Counted from the stretch's first letter, positions 18,645-28,724 are shown. The stretch is 64,000 bases of DNA from Paenibacillus terrigena DSM 21567 (GCF_000374845.1 NZ_KB895420.1:1-64000); one strand, 5' to 3'. The notes: generated from the sequence alone by a model not told the origin. Made by a program: numbers and translations.

Positions 18645-20122
18645 ATGCATCTGAGACCACTCCGAAGTTGTGGGTAGGCGAGTACTACAATGAGGGTATG
18701 GGTCGAGACGATATTTTTGACAAGTTAAAAGAGGAATGCGGCGTGTTCGGGGTGTTCGGTCACCCCGACGCAGCATCCTTGTCGTATTATGGCTTGCACG
18801 CTCTTCAGCATCGTGGTGAAGAGAGTGCGGGGATCTGTGTCACAGATGGCGGCGACTTTAACTATCACCGCGGGATGGGACTTGTGAAAGAGGTGTTCGA
18901 TAAAGACCTTTTAGCGTCCTTGATCGGCTCACGTTCCATCGGTCATGTGCGTTACTCGACATCAGGCGAGAGTAAGCTCGCCAACGCGCAGCCGCTCGTG
19001 TTCAAGTACCGTGATGGAGACCTTGCGATTGCGACGAACGGGAATATCGTGAATGCGAATCAAATTCGTCGTGAACTCGAGTCCTCGGGTTCGATTTTTC
19101 AGACATCGAGTGATACCGAAGTGCTCGCGCATCTCATCGCACGGTCATCCAAAGATTTCGTCACCGCGACGAAAGAAGCTCTTCAGAAGCTGGTTGGCGG
19201 TTTTGCGTTCCTCATCATGACGAACGACAAGTTGATCGTTGCATCTGACCCGAACGGGCTTCGTCCGGTTACGATGGGTCGTCTCGGCGATGCGTATTTG
19301 TTCGCTTCGGAGACATGTGCGTTCGAAGTCGTTGGCGCAGAGTTGGTTCGCGATATTCAGCCCGGAGAAATGCTTATTCTGGATAGCACAGGCATGAAGG
19401 AAGATCGTTATACCGAGACACAGCGTCGTTCGTTATGCGCGATGGAATACATCTATTTCTCCCGCCCGGATACGGATTTGAACGGTTCGAATCTTCACGC
19501 CGCTCGCAAGCGGATGGGCAAGAAGATGGCGCAGGAATCCTTCGTGGATGCAGACATCGTCACTGGGGTGCCGGATTCGAGTATTTCTGCCGCGATCGGC
19601 TATGCCGAGGAGACAGGAATTCCTTACGAATTAGGGCTGATCAAAAATAAATACACAGGCCGTACCTTCATTCAACCGAGCCAAGAGCTCCGGGAGCAAG
19701 GTGTGAAAATGAAGCTTAGCGCCGTACGTAAAGTCGTGGAAGGCAAGCGCGTCGTCATGATCGATGATTCGATCGTGCGCGGGACAACGTCTCGTCGCAT
19801 CGTCAACTTGCTGCGGGAAGCGGGTGCGACAGAGGTCCATGTGCGGATTACATCGCCACCTTTTAAGAATCCATGTTTCTATGGAATTGATACCCCGAGC
19901 CGCAAGGAATTGATCGCTTCTTATCAATCGATTGATGAAATTCGTAAGGAGATTAATGCAGATTCGCTGGCTTTCCTTTCGAAAGACGGATTGATCGAAG
20001 CAATTGATAGCTACTCGACGAATGAGATGAATGGCGGATTGTGTCTGGCTTGTTTTGATAATGATTACCCGACAGAAGTGCAGTTTCACGGGACAGAGAA
20101 ATTCGGTTGCGGATGCGACTGA
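18629..20122 (+). CDS. purF: amidophosphoribosyltransferase
   Basis: A 497-residue enzyme for the first committed step of purine synthesis, PRPP plus glutamine to phosphoribosylamine. A short propeptide-like N-terminus precedes the catalytic Cys in ECGVFGVFG, as in Bacillus PurF, where the leader is cut off. The PRPP-binding loop is [15 protein letters not shown]-terminal cysteines (CLACF and the final CGC) fit the [4Fe-4S] cluster of the Bacillus-type enzyme. The start overlaps the purL end. Confidence 0.96.
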   Translation: MSHEINASETTPKLWVGEYYNEGMGRDDIFDKLKEECGVFGVFGHPDAASLSYYGLHALQHRGEESAGICVTDGGDFNYHRGMGLVKEVFDKDLLASLIGSRSIGHVRYSTSGESKLANAQPLVFKYRDGDLAIATNGNIVNANQIRRELESSGSIFQTSSDTEVLAHLIARSSKDFVTATKEALQKLVGGFAFLIMTNDKLIVASDPNGLRPVTMGRLGDAYLFASETCAFEVVGAELVRDIQPGEMLILDSTGMKEDRYTETQRRSLCAMEYIYFSRPDTDLNGSNLHAARKRMGKKMAQESFVDADIVTGVPDSSISAAIGYAEETGIPYELGLIKNKYTGRTFIQPSQELREQGVKMKLSAVRKVVEGKRVVMIDDSIVRGTTSRRIVNLLREAGATEVHVRITSPPFKNPCFYGIDTPSRKELIASYQSIDEIRKEINADSLAFLSKDGLIEAIDSYSTNEMNGGLCLACFDNDYPTEVQFHGTEKFGCGCD

Positions 20123-20183
20123 TTGAATAGATAGATCGAATTGTGAACGATAGATTGACCACCAGATTGTAAAAGGAGTGTAC

Positions 20184-21233
20184 ATGATGTCCTCAGAAGC
20201 CTACAAAGAAGCTGGCGTCGATATCGCAGCAGGAAATGAAGCAGTCGAGCGTATGAAGAAGCATGTCAAAAGAACGTTCCGTCCTGAAGTGATGACAGAC
20301 CTCGGAGGATTCGGCGGTTTGTTCGGATTGAACAAAGACAAATACGAAGAGCCTGTTCTCGTATCGGGTACCGATGGTGTAGGGACGAAGCTCAAAATTG
20401 CATTCGCAATGGATAAGCACGATACGATCGGTGTGGATGCGGTCGCGATGTGCGTCAACGATATTATCGTTCAAGGGGCAGAGCCGTTGTTCTTCCTTGA
20501 TTACTTAGCTTGTGATCGTGTCGTTCCGGAGAAGATCGAAGCGATTGTCAAAGGGATTGCGGATGGCTGTTCGGAGTCGGGTTGTGCGCTAATTGGCGGC
20601 GAGACGGCAGAGATGCCGGGCATGTATGCCGAAGGTGAATATGATATTGCAGGCTTTACGGTCGGCATTGTCGATAAAAAGAAGATCATTGATGGTTCTA
20701 CGATTGCTCCAGGCGATGTTGTGCTCGGTCTTGCATCGAGCGGCGTGCACAGCAACGGATTCTCGCTTGTACGTAAGCTGTTGCTCGAGAAACACGGCTA
20801 TCAATTGACAGATACGTTACCTGAACTTGGCGGCGCAACACTCGGTGCAACTTTGCTCGAACCAACGAAGCTTTATGTGAAGCCGGTTCTGAAATTGATT
20901 GAAGACGTGAAAGTCAAAGGGATGGCTCACATTACAGGTGGCGGATTTATTGAGAATATTCCGCGTATGCTGCCGGCGAACGTGAATGTGAACATCGAAT
21001 ACGGCACATGGCCGATTCTGCCGATCTTCCAGCTCATGCAGTCGAAGGGCGAGATCACGAATCGGGATATGTTCACCACCTTTAACATGGGGATCGGCAT
21101 GGTGATTGTGGTGCCTGCGGATCAAGCAGAACAAGCGGTTGCTGCGCTGGAATCGCAAGGTGAGCAAGTCTATCGTCTAGGCACCGTTACTGAAGGAGAG
21201 CGTGTGGTTACCTTCACAGGAGCGGATGTGTAA
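20184..21233 (+). CDS. purM: phosphoribosylformylglycinamidine cyclo-ligase
   Basis: A 349-residue AIR synthetase. It shows [15 protein letters not shown], the [14 protein letters not shown] nucleotide-binding loop, the [11 protein letters not shown] motif and [17 protein letters not shown] 20184 has a strong AAAAGGAGTG site; an in-frame GTG at 20178 overlaps it. Its stop overlaps the purN start (TAATG). Confidence 0.97.
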   Translation: MMSSEAYKEAGVDIAAGNEAVERMKKHVKRTFRPEVMTDLGGFGGLFGLNKDKYEEPVLVSGTDGVGTKLKIAFAMDKHDTIGVDAVAMCVNDIIVQGAEPLFFLDYLACDRVVPEKIEAIVKGIADGCSESGCALIGGETAEMPGMYAEGEYDIAGFTVGIVDKKKIIDGSTIAPGDVVLGLASSGVHSNGFSLVRKLLLEKHGYQLTDTLPELGGATLGATLLEPTKLYVKPVLKLIEDVKVKGMAHITGGGFIENIPRMLPANVNVNIEYGTWPILPIFQLMQSKGEITNRDMFTTFNMGIGMVIVVPADQAEQAVAALESQGEQVYRLGTVTEGERVVTFTGADV

Positions 21234-21847
21234 TGGAACGATTGCGCATGGCGGTGTTTGCTACCGGGAACGGGAGTAATTTTCAAGCGCTGGTCGATGC
21301 GATTCAAGAGGGACAGCTCCATGCGACGATGGAGCTGCTCGTCTGTGATAGACCAACTGCGAAAGTCGTTGAGCGCGCTGAACAGGCTGGTGTTGACACC
21401 TTCCTGTTCCATCCGAAGCAGTATGCGAATCGCGAAGCGTATGAAATGGAGATCCTGAAGCAGCTGGAGGAGAAACAGATCGATTTGGTTGTGCTGGCGG
21501 GTTATATGCGAATCATAACAGAAACGCTCGTGACGCCTTACTACGGTCGACTGATCAATATTCATCCGTCCTTGCTTCCCGCCTTTCCAGGGAAGGACGC
21601 TATCCAGCAAGCGCTAGACTACGGAACGAAGGTGACGGGGGTCACGGTTCATTTCGTCGATGGCGGCATGGATACAGGTCCAATTATTGCCCAGCGTGCT
21701 GTCGCGATTGATGAGGGAGTACAAGTTGACGACGTTACTCAGTCGGTTCAACGCATTGAACGTGAACTGTATCCGCAAGTGGTGCAGTGGTTCTGCGAAG
21801 GCCGCATTCAACTAATAGATCGAATTGTTCATATCAATCATTCATAG
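21233..21847 (+). CDS. purN: phosphoribosylglycinamide formyltransferase
   Basis: A 204-residue GAR transformylase using 10-formyl-tetrahydrofolate. The N-terminal [17 protein letters not shown] motif and the catalytic region [13 protein letters not shown] with [24 protein letters not shown] are intact. It overlaps purM by one base. Confidence 0.97.
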   Translation: MERLRMAVFATGNGSNFQALVDAIQEGQLHATMELLVCDRPTAKVVERAEQAGVDTFLFHPKQYANREAYEMEILKQLEEKQIDLVVLAGYMRIITETLVTPYYGRLINIHPSLLPAFPGKDAIQQALDYGTKVTGVTVHFVDGGMDTGPIIAQRAVAIDEGVQVDDVTQSVQRIERELYPQVVQWFCEGRIQLIDRIVHINHS

Positions 21848-21866
21848 CATGAGGGAGGAATCAGAC

Positions 21867-23414
21867 GTGGCTATTCGTAGAGCGCTGATTAGCGTATCGG
21901 ATAAGACGGGGATTGTAGATTTTGCACGCGAGCTTGCAGCAGCAGGGGTTGAGATTATTTCGACGGGCGGTACGAAGAGCTTGCTCGAGAAAGAGAACGT
22001 TCCAGTCATCGGAATTTCCGAAGTAACAGGATTTCCTGAGATCATGGATGGCCGTGTCAAAACATTGCATCCAGCGGTTCACAGCGGATTGCTCGCAGTT
22101 CGTGATAACGAAGAGCATACGGCGCAAATGAAAGAGCTTGGGCTTGATTATATCGATATCGTGGTCGTGAACTTGTATCCGTTCAAAGAAACAATTGCGA
22201 AACCGGGCGTCTCGTACGAGGATGCGATCGAGAATATCGATATCGGCGGACCGACGATGCTACGTTCCGCGGCGAAAAACCACGCGTTCGTGACGGTGGT
22301 TGTGGATGCAGCGGATTATGCGAGCGTGATCGAGGAAGTGCGTGCTGAAGGCGATACGACCCTAGAAACGCGTAAACGTCTTGCGGCCAAAGTATTCCGT
22401 CACACGGCTTCGTACGATGCACTCATTTCGGATTATCTCTCCAAGCAAGTGGGCGAGCCATTGCCTGAGACATACACCGTGACGTATGAGAAAGTTCAAG
22501 ATCTTCGCTATGGGGAGAACCCGCATCAGAGCGCGGCGTTCTATCGCAAACCACTAGCTGGACTCGGGAACATTACAACGGCGGAACAGCTTCATGGCAA
22601 AGAGCTATCTTACAACAATATTAACGACGCAAACGCAGCGCTCTCGATCGTTCGTGAATTTGATGAGCCTACGGTTGTTGCTGTTAAACATATGAATCCT
22701 TGCGGCGTAGGGATTGGTACGACGATCCATGAAGCGTATCAGAAAGCATACGCGGCTGATCCAACATCGATCTTCGGTGGCATTGTCGTGGCGAACCGTG
22801 TCATCGGCGCAGAGACAGCGACGCTGCTCGGCGAGATTTTCCTCGAGATCGTCATGGCACCAGACTTCACACCTGAAGCATTCGATATCCTAGCGAAAAA
22901 GAAAAACATTCGTCTGCTGAAGCTGGGCGAGTTCTCCGCTTCAACGGATCGCAAGACAGAATTCGCCGTGACATCGGTCGATGGCGGAATGCTTGTTCAA
23001 GAGACGGACATTCGTCAATTGGATGAATCCGATCTGAAGGTTGTAACAGACCGTCAACCGACGGCTGAAGAGCTGAAGCAATTGTTGTTCGGTTGGAAAG
23101 TTGTGAAACACGTGAAATCCAACGCGATCGTACTTGCCAAAGACGACATGACCATCGGTGTAGGCGCAGGCCAAATGAACCGCGTAGGCGCAGCGCGTAT
23201 CGCTATCGAGCAAGCGGGCGAGAAGGCGCAAGGATCTGTGTTGGCATCCGACGCATTCTTTCCGATGGGCGACACCGTTGAATTGGCTGTCAAAGCAGGC
23301 GTAACCGCGATCATCCAACCAGGTGGATCGATCAAGGACGAGGAATCCATTCGCGTGGCGAATGAGCACGGCATTGCGATGATCTGCACGGGTGTGCGTC
23401 ATTTCAAGCACTAA
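21867..23414 (+). CDS. purH: bifunctional AICAR formyltransferase / IMP cyclohydrolase
   Basis: A 515-residue bifunctional enzyme for the last two steps to IMP. The N-terminal cyclohydrolase domain starts with [17 protein letters not shown] and has the [10 protein letters not shown] and DGRVKTLHP motifs. The transformylase domain carries [11 protein letters not shown] and [14 protein letters not shown] 21867 with the GGGAGGAA site fits the normal length; an earlier in-frame ATG would overlap purN with no site. Confidence 0.97.
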   Translation: MAIRRALISVSDKTGIVDFARELAAAGVEIISTGGTKSLLEKENVPVIGISEVTGFPEIMDGRVKTLHPAVHSGLLAVRDNEEHTAQMKELGLDYIDIVVVNLYPFKETIAKPGVSYEDAIENIDIGGPTMLRSAAKNHAFVTVVVDAADYASVIEEVRAEGDTTLETRKRLAAKVFRHTASYDALISDYLSKQVGEPLPETYTVTYEKVQDLRYGENPHQSAAFYRKPLAGLGNITTAEQLHGKELSYNNINDANAALSIVREFDEPTVVAVKHMNPCGVGIGTTIHEAYQKAYAADPTSIFGGIVVANRVIGAETATLLGEIFLEIVMAPDFTPEAFDILAKKKNIRLLKLGEFSASTDRKTEFAVTSVDGGMLVQETDIRQLDESDLKVVTDRQPTAEELKQLLFGWKVVKHVKSNAIVLAKDDMTIGVGAGQMNRVGAARIAIEQAGEKAQGSVLASDAFFPMGDTVELAVKAGVTAIIQPGGSIKDEESIRVANEHGIAMICTGVRHFKH

Positions 23415-23509
23415 GATTACAGGTTTAGGCATTTACATGTTTCATGTTCAATGCGCGGCGAGTGCAGCGTAGGGGACGGAATCGTGCTGGAAAAGCGTAG
23501 CGTTCGCCT

Positions 23510-23564
23510 TTGTCCTCGGATTTCAACCATTATTTCTTAGTTAGATCAAGAAATCCGAGGACAA
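23510..23564. repeat. 15-bp inverted repeat between purH and purD
   Basis: TTGTCCTCGGATTTC at 23510-23524 and its exact inverse complement at 23550-23564, with a 25-base loop. It lies in a 233-base gap that otherwise holds only the purD leader. The flanking bases also look repeat-like. No T-run follows. It is probably a dispersed palindromic repeat or an RNA processing site rather than a terminator, because purD is still expected to be in the operon. Confidence 0.75.
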
Positions 23565-23647
23565 CAGCGATTGGAAGGACGATCCGTACCCGGAGCGGTT
23601 GGTTCGCAGGTACGATATATTTTTACACTTAAACTGAGGTGAGCGGG

Positions 23648-24913
23648 ATGCGTGTTATGGTAGTGGGCCGCGGCGGGCGTGAGCACGCGATCGTGTGGGC
23701 CTTGAAGAAGAGCGAGAAAGTGAAGCATCTCGTCTGTGCGCCAGGTAATGCGGGAATTGCACAGCTTGCCGAGTGCATCGATATCGCAGAGAGTCAGTTC
23801 GATGAGCTCGCGCAATATGCGCTCGATCATGCGATCGACCTTGTGGTCGTCGGACCAGATGATCCGTTGGCAGCTGGGATTGTCGATGTGTTCGAAGCGA
23901 AGGAGATTCCGGTCTTCGGGCCGCGCAAGAATGCAGCGATTATTGAAGGCAGCAAGACGTTTATGAAGGATCTGCTGCGCAAGTACAACATTCCGACAGC
24001 CGCATATGAGAAGTTCGATAAATACGTGGATGCCCTTGCCTATTTGCGTCAGCAGTCCGCACCGATTGTCATCAAGGCGGACGGATTAGCAGCGGGTAAA
24101 GGCGTGATCGTCGCGCAGACGATGGAAGAAGCGGAGCAGGCACTGCAAGAGATGATGGTCGGCAAAGTATTCGGTAATGCCGGGAACCAAGTCGTCATTG
24201 AAGAATTTATGGCAGGCCAAGAAATGTCGATCCTCGCCTTCGTTGATGGGGAGACGGTTCGTCCGATGAGTCCGGCACAAGACCATAAACCAGTGTATGA
24301 CGGAGATAAAGGACCGAATACAGGCGGTATGGGGACGTATTCACCATTGCCGCATATTCCACAGTCCATCATTGACGAGGCAATTGAGACGATTGTGATC
24401 CCGACGGCCAAAGCGATGGTCGCTGAAGGTCGTCCATTCCGCGGCGTCTTGTTCGCAGGTCTAATGATTACGCCGGATGGTAAGCCGAAGACGGTGGAGT
24501 TTAATGCACGCTTTGGCGATCCTGAGACGCAAGTGGTGCTGCCGCGCCTGAAGACGGATCTCGTCGATATTTTCTTGGCCGCTGTGAACGGAACCTTGCA
24601 TGAGCTTGAGATCGAATGGAGCGAAGAAGCGGCGGTATGTGTCATCTTAGCTTCGGGAGGTTACCCGGCATCGTATCCGAAGGGATTGCCAGTAAAGGGG
24701 CTGGATGAAGTGCAGGAAGCGCTCGTGTTCCACGCGGGGACGGCAACCAATGAACAGGGGCAATTCGTAACGAACGGTGGCCGCGTATTTGGGGTTGTAG
24801 GCCTCGGAGCGACGATTGCTGAAGCACGTGCCAAAGCATATGCCGATGCCGATCGGATTCAGTTCGAAGGCAAGCAAAATCGATCGGATATTGCGAATAA
24901 AGCGCTCGTCTAG
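23648..24913 (+). CDS. purD: phosphoribosylamine-glycine ligase
   Basis: A 421-residue ATP-grasp GAR synthetase. It has the N-terminal VVGRGGREHAIVW motif, KADGLAAGKGVIVA, DHKPVYDGDKGPNTGGMG and NARFGDPETQVVLPR. ATG 23648 is preceded by GAGGTGAGCGG; an in-frame GTG at 23639 overlaps this site. It is the last gene of the purine operon. Confidence 0.97.
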   Translation: MRVMVVGRGGREHAIVWALKKSEKVKHLVCAPGNAGIAQLAECIDIAESQFDELAQYALDHAIDLVVVGPDDPLAAGIVDVFEAKEIPVFGPRKNAAIIEGSKTFMKDLLRKYNIPTAAYEKFDKYVDALAYLRQQSAPIVIKADGLAAGKGVIVAQTMEEAEQALQEMMVGKVFGNAGNQVVIEEFMAGQEMSILAFVDGETVRPMSPAQDHKPVYDGDKGPNTGGMGTYSPLPHIPQSIIDEAIETIVIPTAKAMVAEGRPFRGVLFAGLMITPDGKPKTVEFNARFGDPETQVVLPRLKTDLVDIFLAAVNGTLHELEIEWSEEAAVCVILASGGYPASYPKGLPVKGLDEVQEALVFHAGTATNEQGQFVTNGGRVFGVVGLGATIAEARAKAYADADRIQFEGKQNRSDIANKALV

Positions 24914-24919
24914 TCAAGA

Positions 24920-25036
24920 TCACTCTCTGCGGAACAATTGAGTACGGTTCTTATACACATAGATAACAGCATACAGAACGATGAGAATTAGTAAAATTGG
25001 CAGCCAATATGCACGTAGAAAGTCTAGAAAAGTCAT
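24920..25036 (-). CDS. 38-residue single-helix membrane protein
   Basis: A 38-residue protein: a short MTFLDFLRAYW start, one transmembrane helix (about 12-27, rich in Leu/Ile/Val) and a basic KNRTQLFRRE tail, which predicts the C-terminus in the cytoplasm. An AGAGGAG site lies 12 bases upstream of its ATG. It is convergent with purD, with only six bases between stop codons. The compact hydrophobic-basic layout and site support a real gene; the function is unknown. Confidence 0.6.
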   Translation of the reverse strand: MTFLDFLRAYWLPILLILIVLYAVIYVYKNRTQLFRRE

Positions 25037-25126
25037 AGTCGACGGACGCTCCTCTGTGAACTGGGAATTGCCCCTATTGTTACCGATCCGGGGCATATCT
25101 ATCCAGAGCACGTAGTTGATTGGTTG

Positions 25127-25155
25127 AAGCTTAAGCAGATGCTTAAGCTTTTTTT
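25127..25155. terminator. strong hairpin terminator with T-run
   Basis: AAGCTTAAGC and GCTTAAGCTT form a perfect 10-bp stem with a 4-base loop, followed by seven T on the plus strand. It probably ends transcripts coming from purD. It lies just outside the 38-residue gene on the other strand. Confidence 0.85.
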
Positions 25156-25240
25156 CTTGTCTCCATGAATAGAATGAGGGACTCTTTTGCCACACTAGCG
25201 AAGAAGCAATGAACAGCATGCTAAAGTGGGGTGATGGAGA

Positions 25241-25420
25241 ATGGAGCGTTATGACGTGAACTACGGCGAGAAGGATGAGTCGGTACAGGCCGCTCAAGAG
25301 GTTCAGAGTACAGCGGATGCGACGGATGCTGTTACCTCGGAAGTGGACCAAGCAGGTGTAGAAGTCAATCACAACGATACGAATTTCTTGTTGAAGCAAT
25401 TCTATGGGATGTACGAATAA
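25241..25420 (+). CDS. 59-residue acidic protein, unknown
   Basis: A 59-residue open frame with a good start context (GGGGTGATGGAG before ATG 25241). It is hydrophilic and acidic, rich in Glu, Asp, Gln and Val, and ends FLLKQFYGMYE. It has no cysteines, membrane helix or recognised motif. It stands between a terminator and the convergent PAP2 gene. Small acidic proteins of this kind are common in spore-formers, but no specific function is claimed. Confidence 0.55.
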   Translation: MERYDVNYGEKDESVQAAQEVQSTADATDAVTSEVDQAGVEVNHNDTNFLLKQFYGMYE

Positions 25421-25476
25421 GGTTATAGACTTACGCGATGTCCTGGGACAAAGCCAATGGATCTGACAATAACACG

Positions 25477-26151
25477 TCAGGGCATTGGCTTTTGTTGTTC
25501 TTGGACATGACGTACAGTAACCGCAGGCCGATAGCCAAATAACTGGCGGAGCAGCAAGGCGGCGATTCGAAAGACCATTTCTGCGAGGATGATCGCACCG
25601 ACCGCATCCAATAAGGCATGCTGCTTCACGAAAAAGGTTGAAATGATGATCGACCATGAAACCGCACCAATAATCATTTTGACGGAGGAGGGGATGGCAT
25701 GACATGATCGAGCACCGATCCAGAGCAGATAGCTCGTCATTACATGAATGCTGGGGAAGCAGTTATACGGGCCATCCAGCGTATAGATCCCTTTCACCAT
25801 TTGAATGAGTATCCCATTATTGTGAAGTTCGGGTCTTGGTACGGTCGTCTGAAAAACATAATAAATGAGGTAGCTTCCTATCAGTCCTAGGATGACCGCG
25901 AGCAGCGTCTGGTAATAGATAGAGCGATTTTTAAGGCATAACAGGACGAAGACCCCAATCAGGAAGGGATACCAGAGCACATAGGGAATGATGAAGACCG
26001 GGAGGAACGGGATCGCATTGTCGAGGTCTGTCATGAGATTGTATACTTGCTCTCCGCCGTGGTTCAGCACCATGTAGAAGATATTTAGCACAGGAATGAC
26101 GAGCAACCAGAGGAGCGGGAGCAGGGATTGCAGACGAGTGTTTCGTTTCAC
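25477..26151 (-). CDS. PAP2-family membrane phosphatase
   Basis: A 224-residue integral membrane protein with about six hydrophobic helices. The C-terminal half has the PAP2 active site: CFPSIHVMTS (motif with the catalytic base His) and STFFVKQHALLDAVGA (nucleophilic His and Asp). The TFFVKQH form resembles the inositol-phosphorylceramide-synthase-like branch of PAP2. It probably dephosphorylates a lipid phosphate or pyrophosphate at the membrane surface; the substrate is unknown. The start is GTG (complement of 26149-26151). Confidence 0.85.
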   Translation of the reverse strand: MKRNTRLQSLLPLLWLLVIPVLNIFYMVLNHGGEQVYNLMTDLDNAIPFLPVFIIPYVLWYPFLIGVFVLLCLKNRSIYYQTLLAVILGLIGSYLIYYVFQTTVPRPELHNNGILIQMVKGIYTLDGPYNCFPSIHVMTSYLLWIGARSCHAIPSSVKMIIGAVSWSIIISTFFVKQHALLDAVGAIILAEMVFRIAALLLRQLFGYRPAVTVRHVQEQQKPMP

Positions 26152-26290
26152 GATAGATTCTCCTTTTGTGCGTGCCGCAGCACGTTGATGAATTTATCGT
26201 AACGGGAGAATCTGTAGATTCGGCAAAGAGATAACTAAAGAAAGTCTGAAGATATAGATCGCCGCCAAAAATCATTCTATATCTGTCCCG

Positions 26291-26318
26291 TTGACAGTGC
26301 TTGGAGGTTCATGATAAT
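26291..26318 (+). promoter_or_regulatory. sigma-A promoter upstream of the hydrolase gene
   Basis: TTGACA at 26291-26296 and GATAAT at 26313-26318 with a 16-base spacer, about 70 bases upstream of the hydrolase start. This is nearly consensus. Confidence 0.7.
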
Positions 26319-26390
26319 ATGACTTTAATAATTCATAGTAAATTTATCGGAATTAAAGGTTAAAGGATATGGAAGTAGGGAGATGAGCGT

Positions 26391-27227
26391 ATGGAACGTC
26401 ATATTACGATCAAACACGAGGATTTGCAGCTTGCAGGAACGATTCATTATCCGGAGGGTGTCTGCTCTGCAGGGAAGCAAGGCCATGAAGGCTTTCGGGT
26501 TCCGCTAGTTGTCATTTGTCACGGGTTCGTGGGCAACCGGATCGGCGTCGATCGATTGTTCGTGAAGACAGCGCGCGAGCTGGCGCTTGCAGGCAACCTA
26601 GTGCTTCGATTCGATTATGGCGGATGCGGGGAGAGCTCGGGTGAGTACGGAGACCTTGGACTCGAATCGATGATCGCCCAGACGCGTACGGCATTAGACT
26701 ATGCACTGGATTGCTGTGATGTGGACTTGTCGAGAGTTACGCTGCTCGGTCATAGCCTGGGGGGAGCGGTTGCGCTTCTAACAGCGGTGAAGGATCGCCG
26801 TGTGAAAAGACTCGTTATGTGGTCGGCCGTAGGCTATCCTTTTAATGATATCGTGAAAATTATTGGCAGGAACGGGTATGATGAATCGAAGCTCAAAGGG
26901 AAGACGGACTACGCGGGATATAGCTTTACACCGAAATATTTCGATTCGCTCGGGCTCTATCAGCCTTTCCAAGAAACGAACCGATTCTCAGGAGATGTCT
27001 TATTGATTCACGGGACAAGTGACGATGTGATTCCTGTAGACTATAGCTTCTTGTATGAGAAAACTTTCTGGCTGCGCAGTGATGGCCGTTGCGATAAAGA
27101 AATTATTTTCCAAGCCGATCATACGTATTCGACAGGGACACATCAGACACAGGTAATTGGCAAGACGAAGATGTGGCTGCGTGCACTGGAAGAACGTAAT
27201 TCCGATTGGCAGCACTGGAGTATATAA
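26391..27227 (+). CDS. alpha/beta-hydrolase, esterase-like
   Basis: A 278-residue alpha/beta-fold hydrolase. The nucleophile elbow is LLGHSLGGAVAL (Ser near residue 126), the oxyanion region is CHGFVGNR, and FDYGGCGESSG is typical of the family. The acid is probably in GTSDDVIP and the catalytic His in QADHTYST. No signal peptide is seen, so it acts in the cytoplasm. The closest style is the S9/cinnamoyl-esterase-like group; the substrate is unknown. The start ATG 26391 has GTAGGGAGATGAG upstream. Confidence 0.85.
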   Translation: MERHITIKHEDLQLAGTIHYPEGVCSAGKQGHEGFRVPLVVICHGFVGNRIGVDRLFVKTARELALAGNLVLRFDYGGCGESSGEYGDLGLESMIAQTRTALDYALDCCDVDLSRVTLLGHSLGGAVALLTAVKDRRVKRLVMWSAVGYPFNDIVKIIGRNGYDESKLKGKTDYAGYSFTPKYFDSLGLYQPFQETNRFSGDVLLIHGTSDDVIPVDYSFLYEKTFWLRSDGRCDKEIIFQADHTYSTGTHQTQVIGKTKMWLRALEERNSDWQHWSI

Positions 27228-27323
27228 GTTCATAATGCGTGTAAGCAGGGGCTGATTTCATCGCGGATTCCTAGTACAATAGAGATTAGTTGGCATGGAA
27301 ATGTTGCGTGAAGGAGTCGGCAG

Positions 27324-27626
27324 ATGAATAGCAAACAAGAAATAGAACGTCAGATGACCCAGCAATTTGAACGGGATGAGCGTATGATGATTCTCGTATT
27401 TGTACAGTGGTGCATCAACAATGATTTGGATCCTGTTGCACTGTATACGCGGGCCTATCCGCAGCAAGCAGATAATGTGGAGCTGCGCGAGGCGCTGAAG
27501 ATTGCGGTAACGAAGGAAGAAGCGGGACCAATCGGTGAGCATATCGTGCTCGGCATGCTTGCTGCTTATAACAATGATGACCTCGCAGCGGTTGTGACCG
27601 AAGAAATTGCACGATTGAAGAAGTAG
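27324..27626 (+). CDS. conserved hypothetical protein, 100 residues
   Basis: A 100-residue, mostly helical soluble protein. The ribosome binding site AAGGAGTCGG is strong. The middle has FVQWCINNDLDPVALYTRAYPQQ, and the end is charged. No known motif, membrane segment or metal site was recognised. It is followed by a terminator and seems to be a single gene. Confidence 0.65.
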   Translation: MNSKQEIERQMTQQFERDERMMILVFVQWCINNDLDPVALYTRAYPQQADNVELREALKIAVTKEEAGPIGEHIVLGMLAAYNNDDLAAVVTEEIARLKK

Positions 27627-27648
27627 TACGTTATCTAGGAAAAAGAAG

Positions 27649-27694
27649 AACCTTCGGTTCCCTGCAAAAATGAGGGAGATCGAAGGTTCTTTTG
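27649..27694. terminator. bidirectional terminator
   Basis: GAACCTTCG (27649-27657) pairs with CGAAGGTTC (27682-27690), with an A-run before and a T-run after, so it can serve the plus-strand gene ending at 27626 and the minus-strand gene ending at 27697. Confidence 0.85.
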
Positions 27695-27696
27695 TA

Positions 27697-27993
27697 TTAA
27701 TCGCGTCGTTTCATCTTCGCTATGAAGCTAGCCGCACCAATGACGACGATCGCTGCATAGATGATGCCTGCCATCGAGCCGATATATTCGAGACCTAAGG
27801 GAAGCAAAAGGGTAAGGATTCCGATCGTCACATATGCGATACCCACGGTCTTCGCAAGTTTGTCTTTATTCCCCGTGAACGTCTCTTCGCGATATCCTGC
27901 GATGAGGACGAGCATTTTCTTCACGCCAATCAAATAGCCGAAGACGATAAACAATAATCCGAGCAGTCCCATGACTAGAATCGAAGAACTCAA
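27697..27993 (-). CDS. small three-helix membrane protein, DUF3784-like
   Basis: A protein of about 98 residues with an N-terminal helix (LVMGLLGLLFIVFGYLIG), a short loop with GYREETFTGNKDKLAK, then two more helices and a basic KMKRRD end. The loop matches the style of DUF3784 proteins, whose function is unknown. TTG 27993 is preferred because GAGGTGA lies six bases upstream; a GTG at 28002 would overlap that site. Confidence 0.65.
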   Translation of the reverse strand: MSSSILVMGLLGLLFIVFGYLIGVKKMLVLIAGYREETFTGNKDKLAKTVGIAYVTIGILTLLLPLGLEYIGSMAGIIYAAIVVIGAASFIAKMKRRD

Positions 27994-28124
27994 TGATTTC
28001 ACCTCGTGCTATAGAATCTATTAATTATAAGGGGAGGGACCGGGAAAGTCGAGTGTAGGGGAGGCAGGTGTAATATCAAAAAACGCCCCCCGTACGAAGC
28101 GGAGGGCGTATGTTCTATGTGCCA

Positions 28125-28628
28125 TTATTGATAGCTATTCGCTCGTTCCTTACGGCCGAACATGCGGCGAATGTAAGGGATGACGAAGTAGTCAAGTCCG
28201 ATGCGGCCTGCGTTGAAGCCAGCGACGACGATGAAGATCTCAAGGATGATCATTTGTGCGTTCGTGCTCACGGTACCAGCCATCAGGAAGGCGAAGTTCA
28301 TGACCATACCCATTAAGACGGCGAATGTTGTAAATGTACCAAGGATGAGTCCAAGGCCGACTAAGAATTCTCCCCATGGGACGAGGACATTGAACAGTTT
28401 GACGTTCGGTAGTGCGAAGTGCTCTAGGAAGTTCGCGAACCAAGTTTGTACAGCGGGATGATCGCCTGTTGCCTTAGCGATTGCACCTTGCATAAATCCT
28501 GCGGCATCAAAGCCTCCGCCTGTGATCTTGCCCCAGCCGCCCGTGATCCATTGATAGCCGAGATATACGCGAATGATGGTGAGCAGCCAAGCTGCGACGA
28601 TGTTGTTTCTTAACCAATGTGTGAACAT
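28125..28628 (-). CDS. DoxX-family membrane protein
   Basis: A 167-residue protein with four hydrophobic helices in the DoxX pattern: RVYLGYQWITGGWGKI near the start, then VPWGEFLVGLGLILG and a C-terminal helix before FVIPYIRR. DoxX proteins are linked to redox or thiosulfate metabolism in some bacteria, but the role here is open. Transcribed leftward from a promoter with an Fnr/Crp-type palindrome, which suggests control by oxygen or another redox signal. Confidence 0.8.
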   Translation of the reverse strand: MFTHWLRNNIVAAWLLTIIRVYLGYQWITGGWGKITGGGFDAAGFMQGAIAKATGDHPAVQTWFANFLEHFALPNVKLFNVLVPWGEFLVGLGLILGTFTTFAVLMGMVMNFAFLMAGTVSTNAQMIILEIFIVVAGFNAGRIGLDYFVIPYIRRMFGRKERANSYQ

Positions 28629-28681
28629 TGATACCAGCTCCAGTCCGTTTTGTAGTTATTATTGTTTATCTCTATGGCTTA

Positions 28682-28724
28682 ATCATACATTCAGTTTAAT
28701 CCTCAACATGTGATTTTTATCACA
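28682..28724 (-). promoter_or_regulatory. Fnr/Crp-type operator and -10 element of the DoxX gene
   Basis: The palindrome TGTGA-TTTTTA-TCACA (28709-28724) matches the TGTGA-N6-TCACA site of Crp/Fnr regulators. On the minus strand a TATGAT -10 (28687-28682) puts the transcript start near 28675, so the palindrome centre lies about 41.5 bases upstream, the classic activator position. The rest of the 297-base divergent gap (28629-28925) shows no gene. Confidence 0.65.

Noticed and set aside
25037-25705. Long minus-strand open frame that includes the 38-residue membrane protein at its end
   Set aside because: It overlaps the PAP2 gene in another frame and the terminator; only the last 38 codons have a ribosome binding site and a protein-like sequence.
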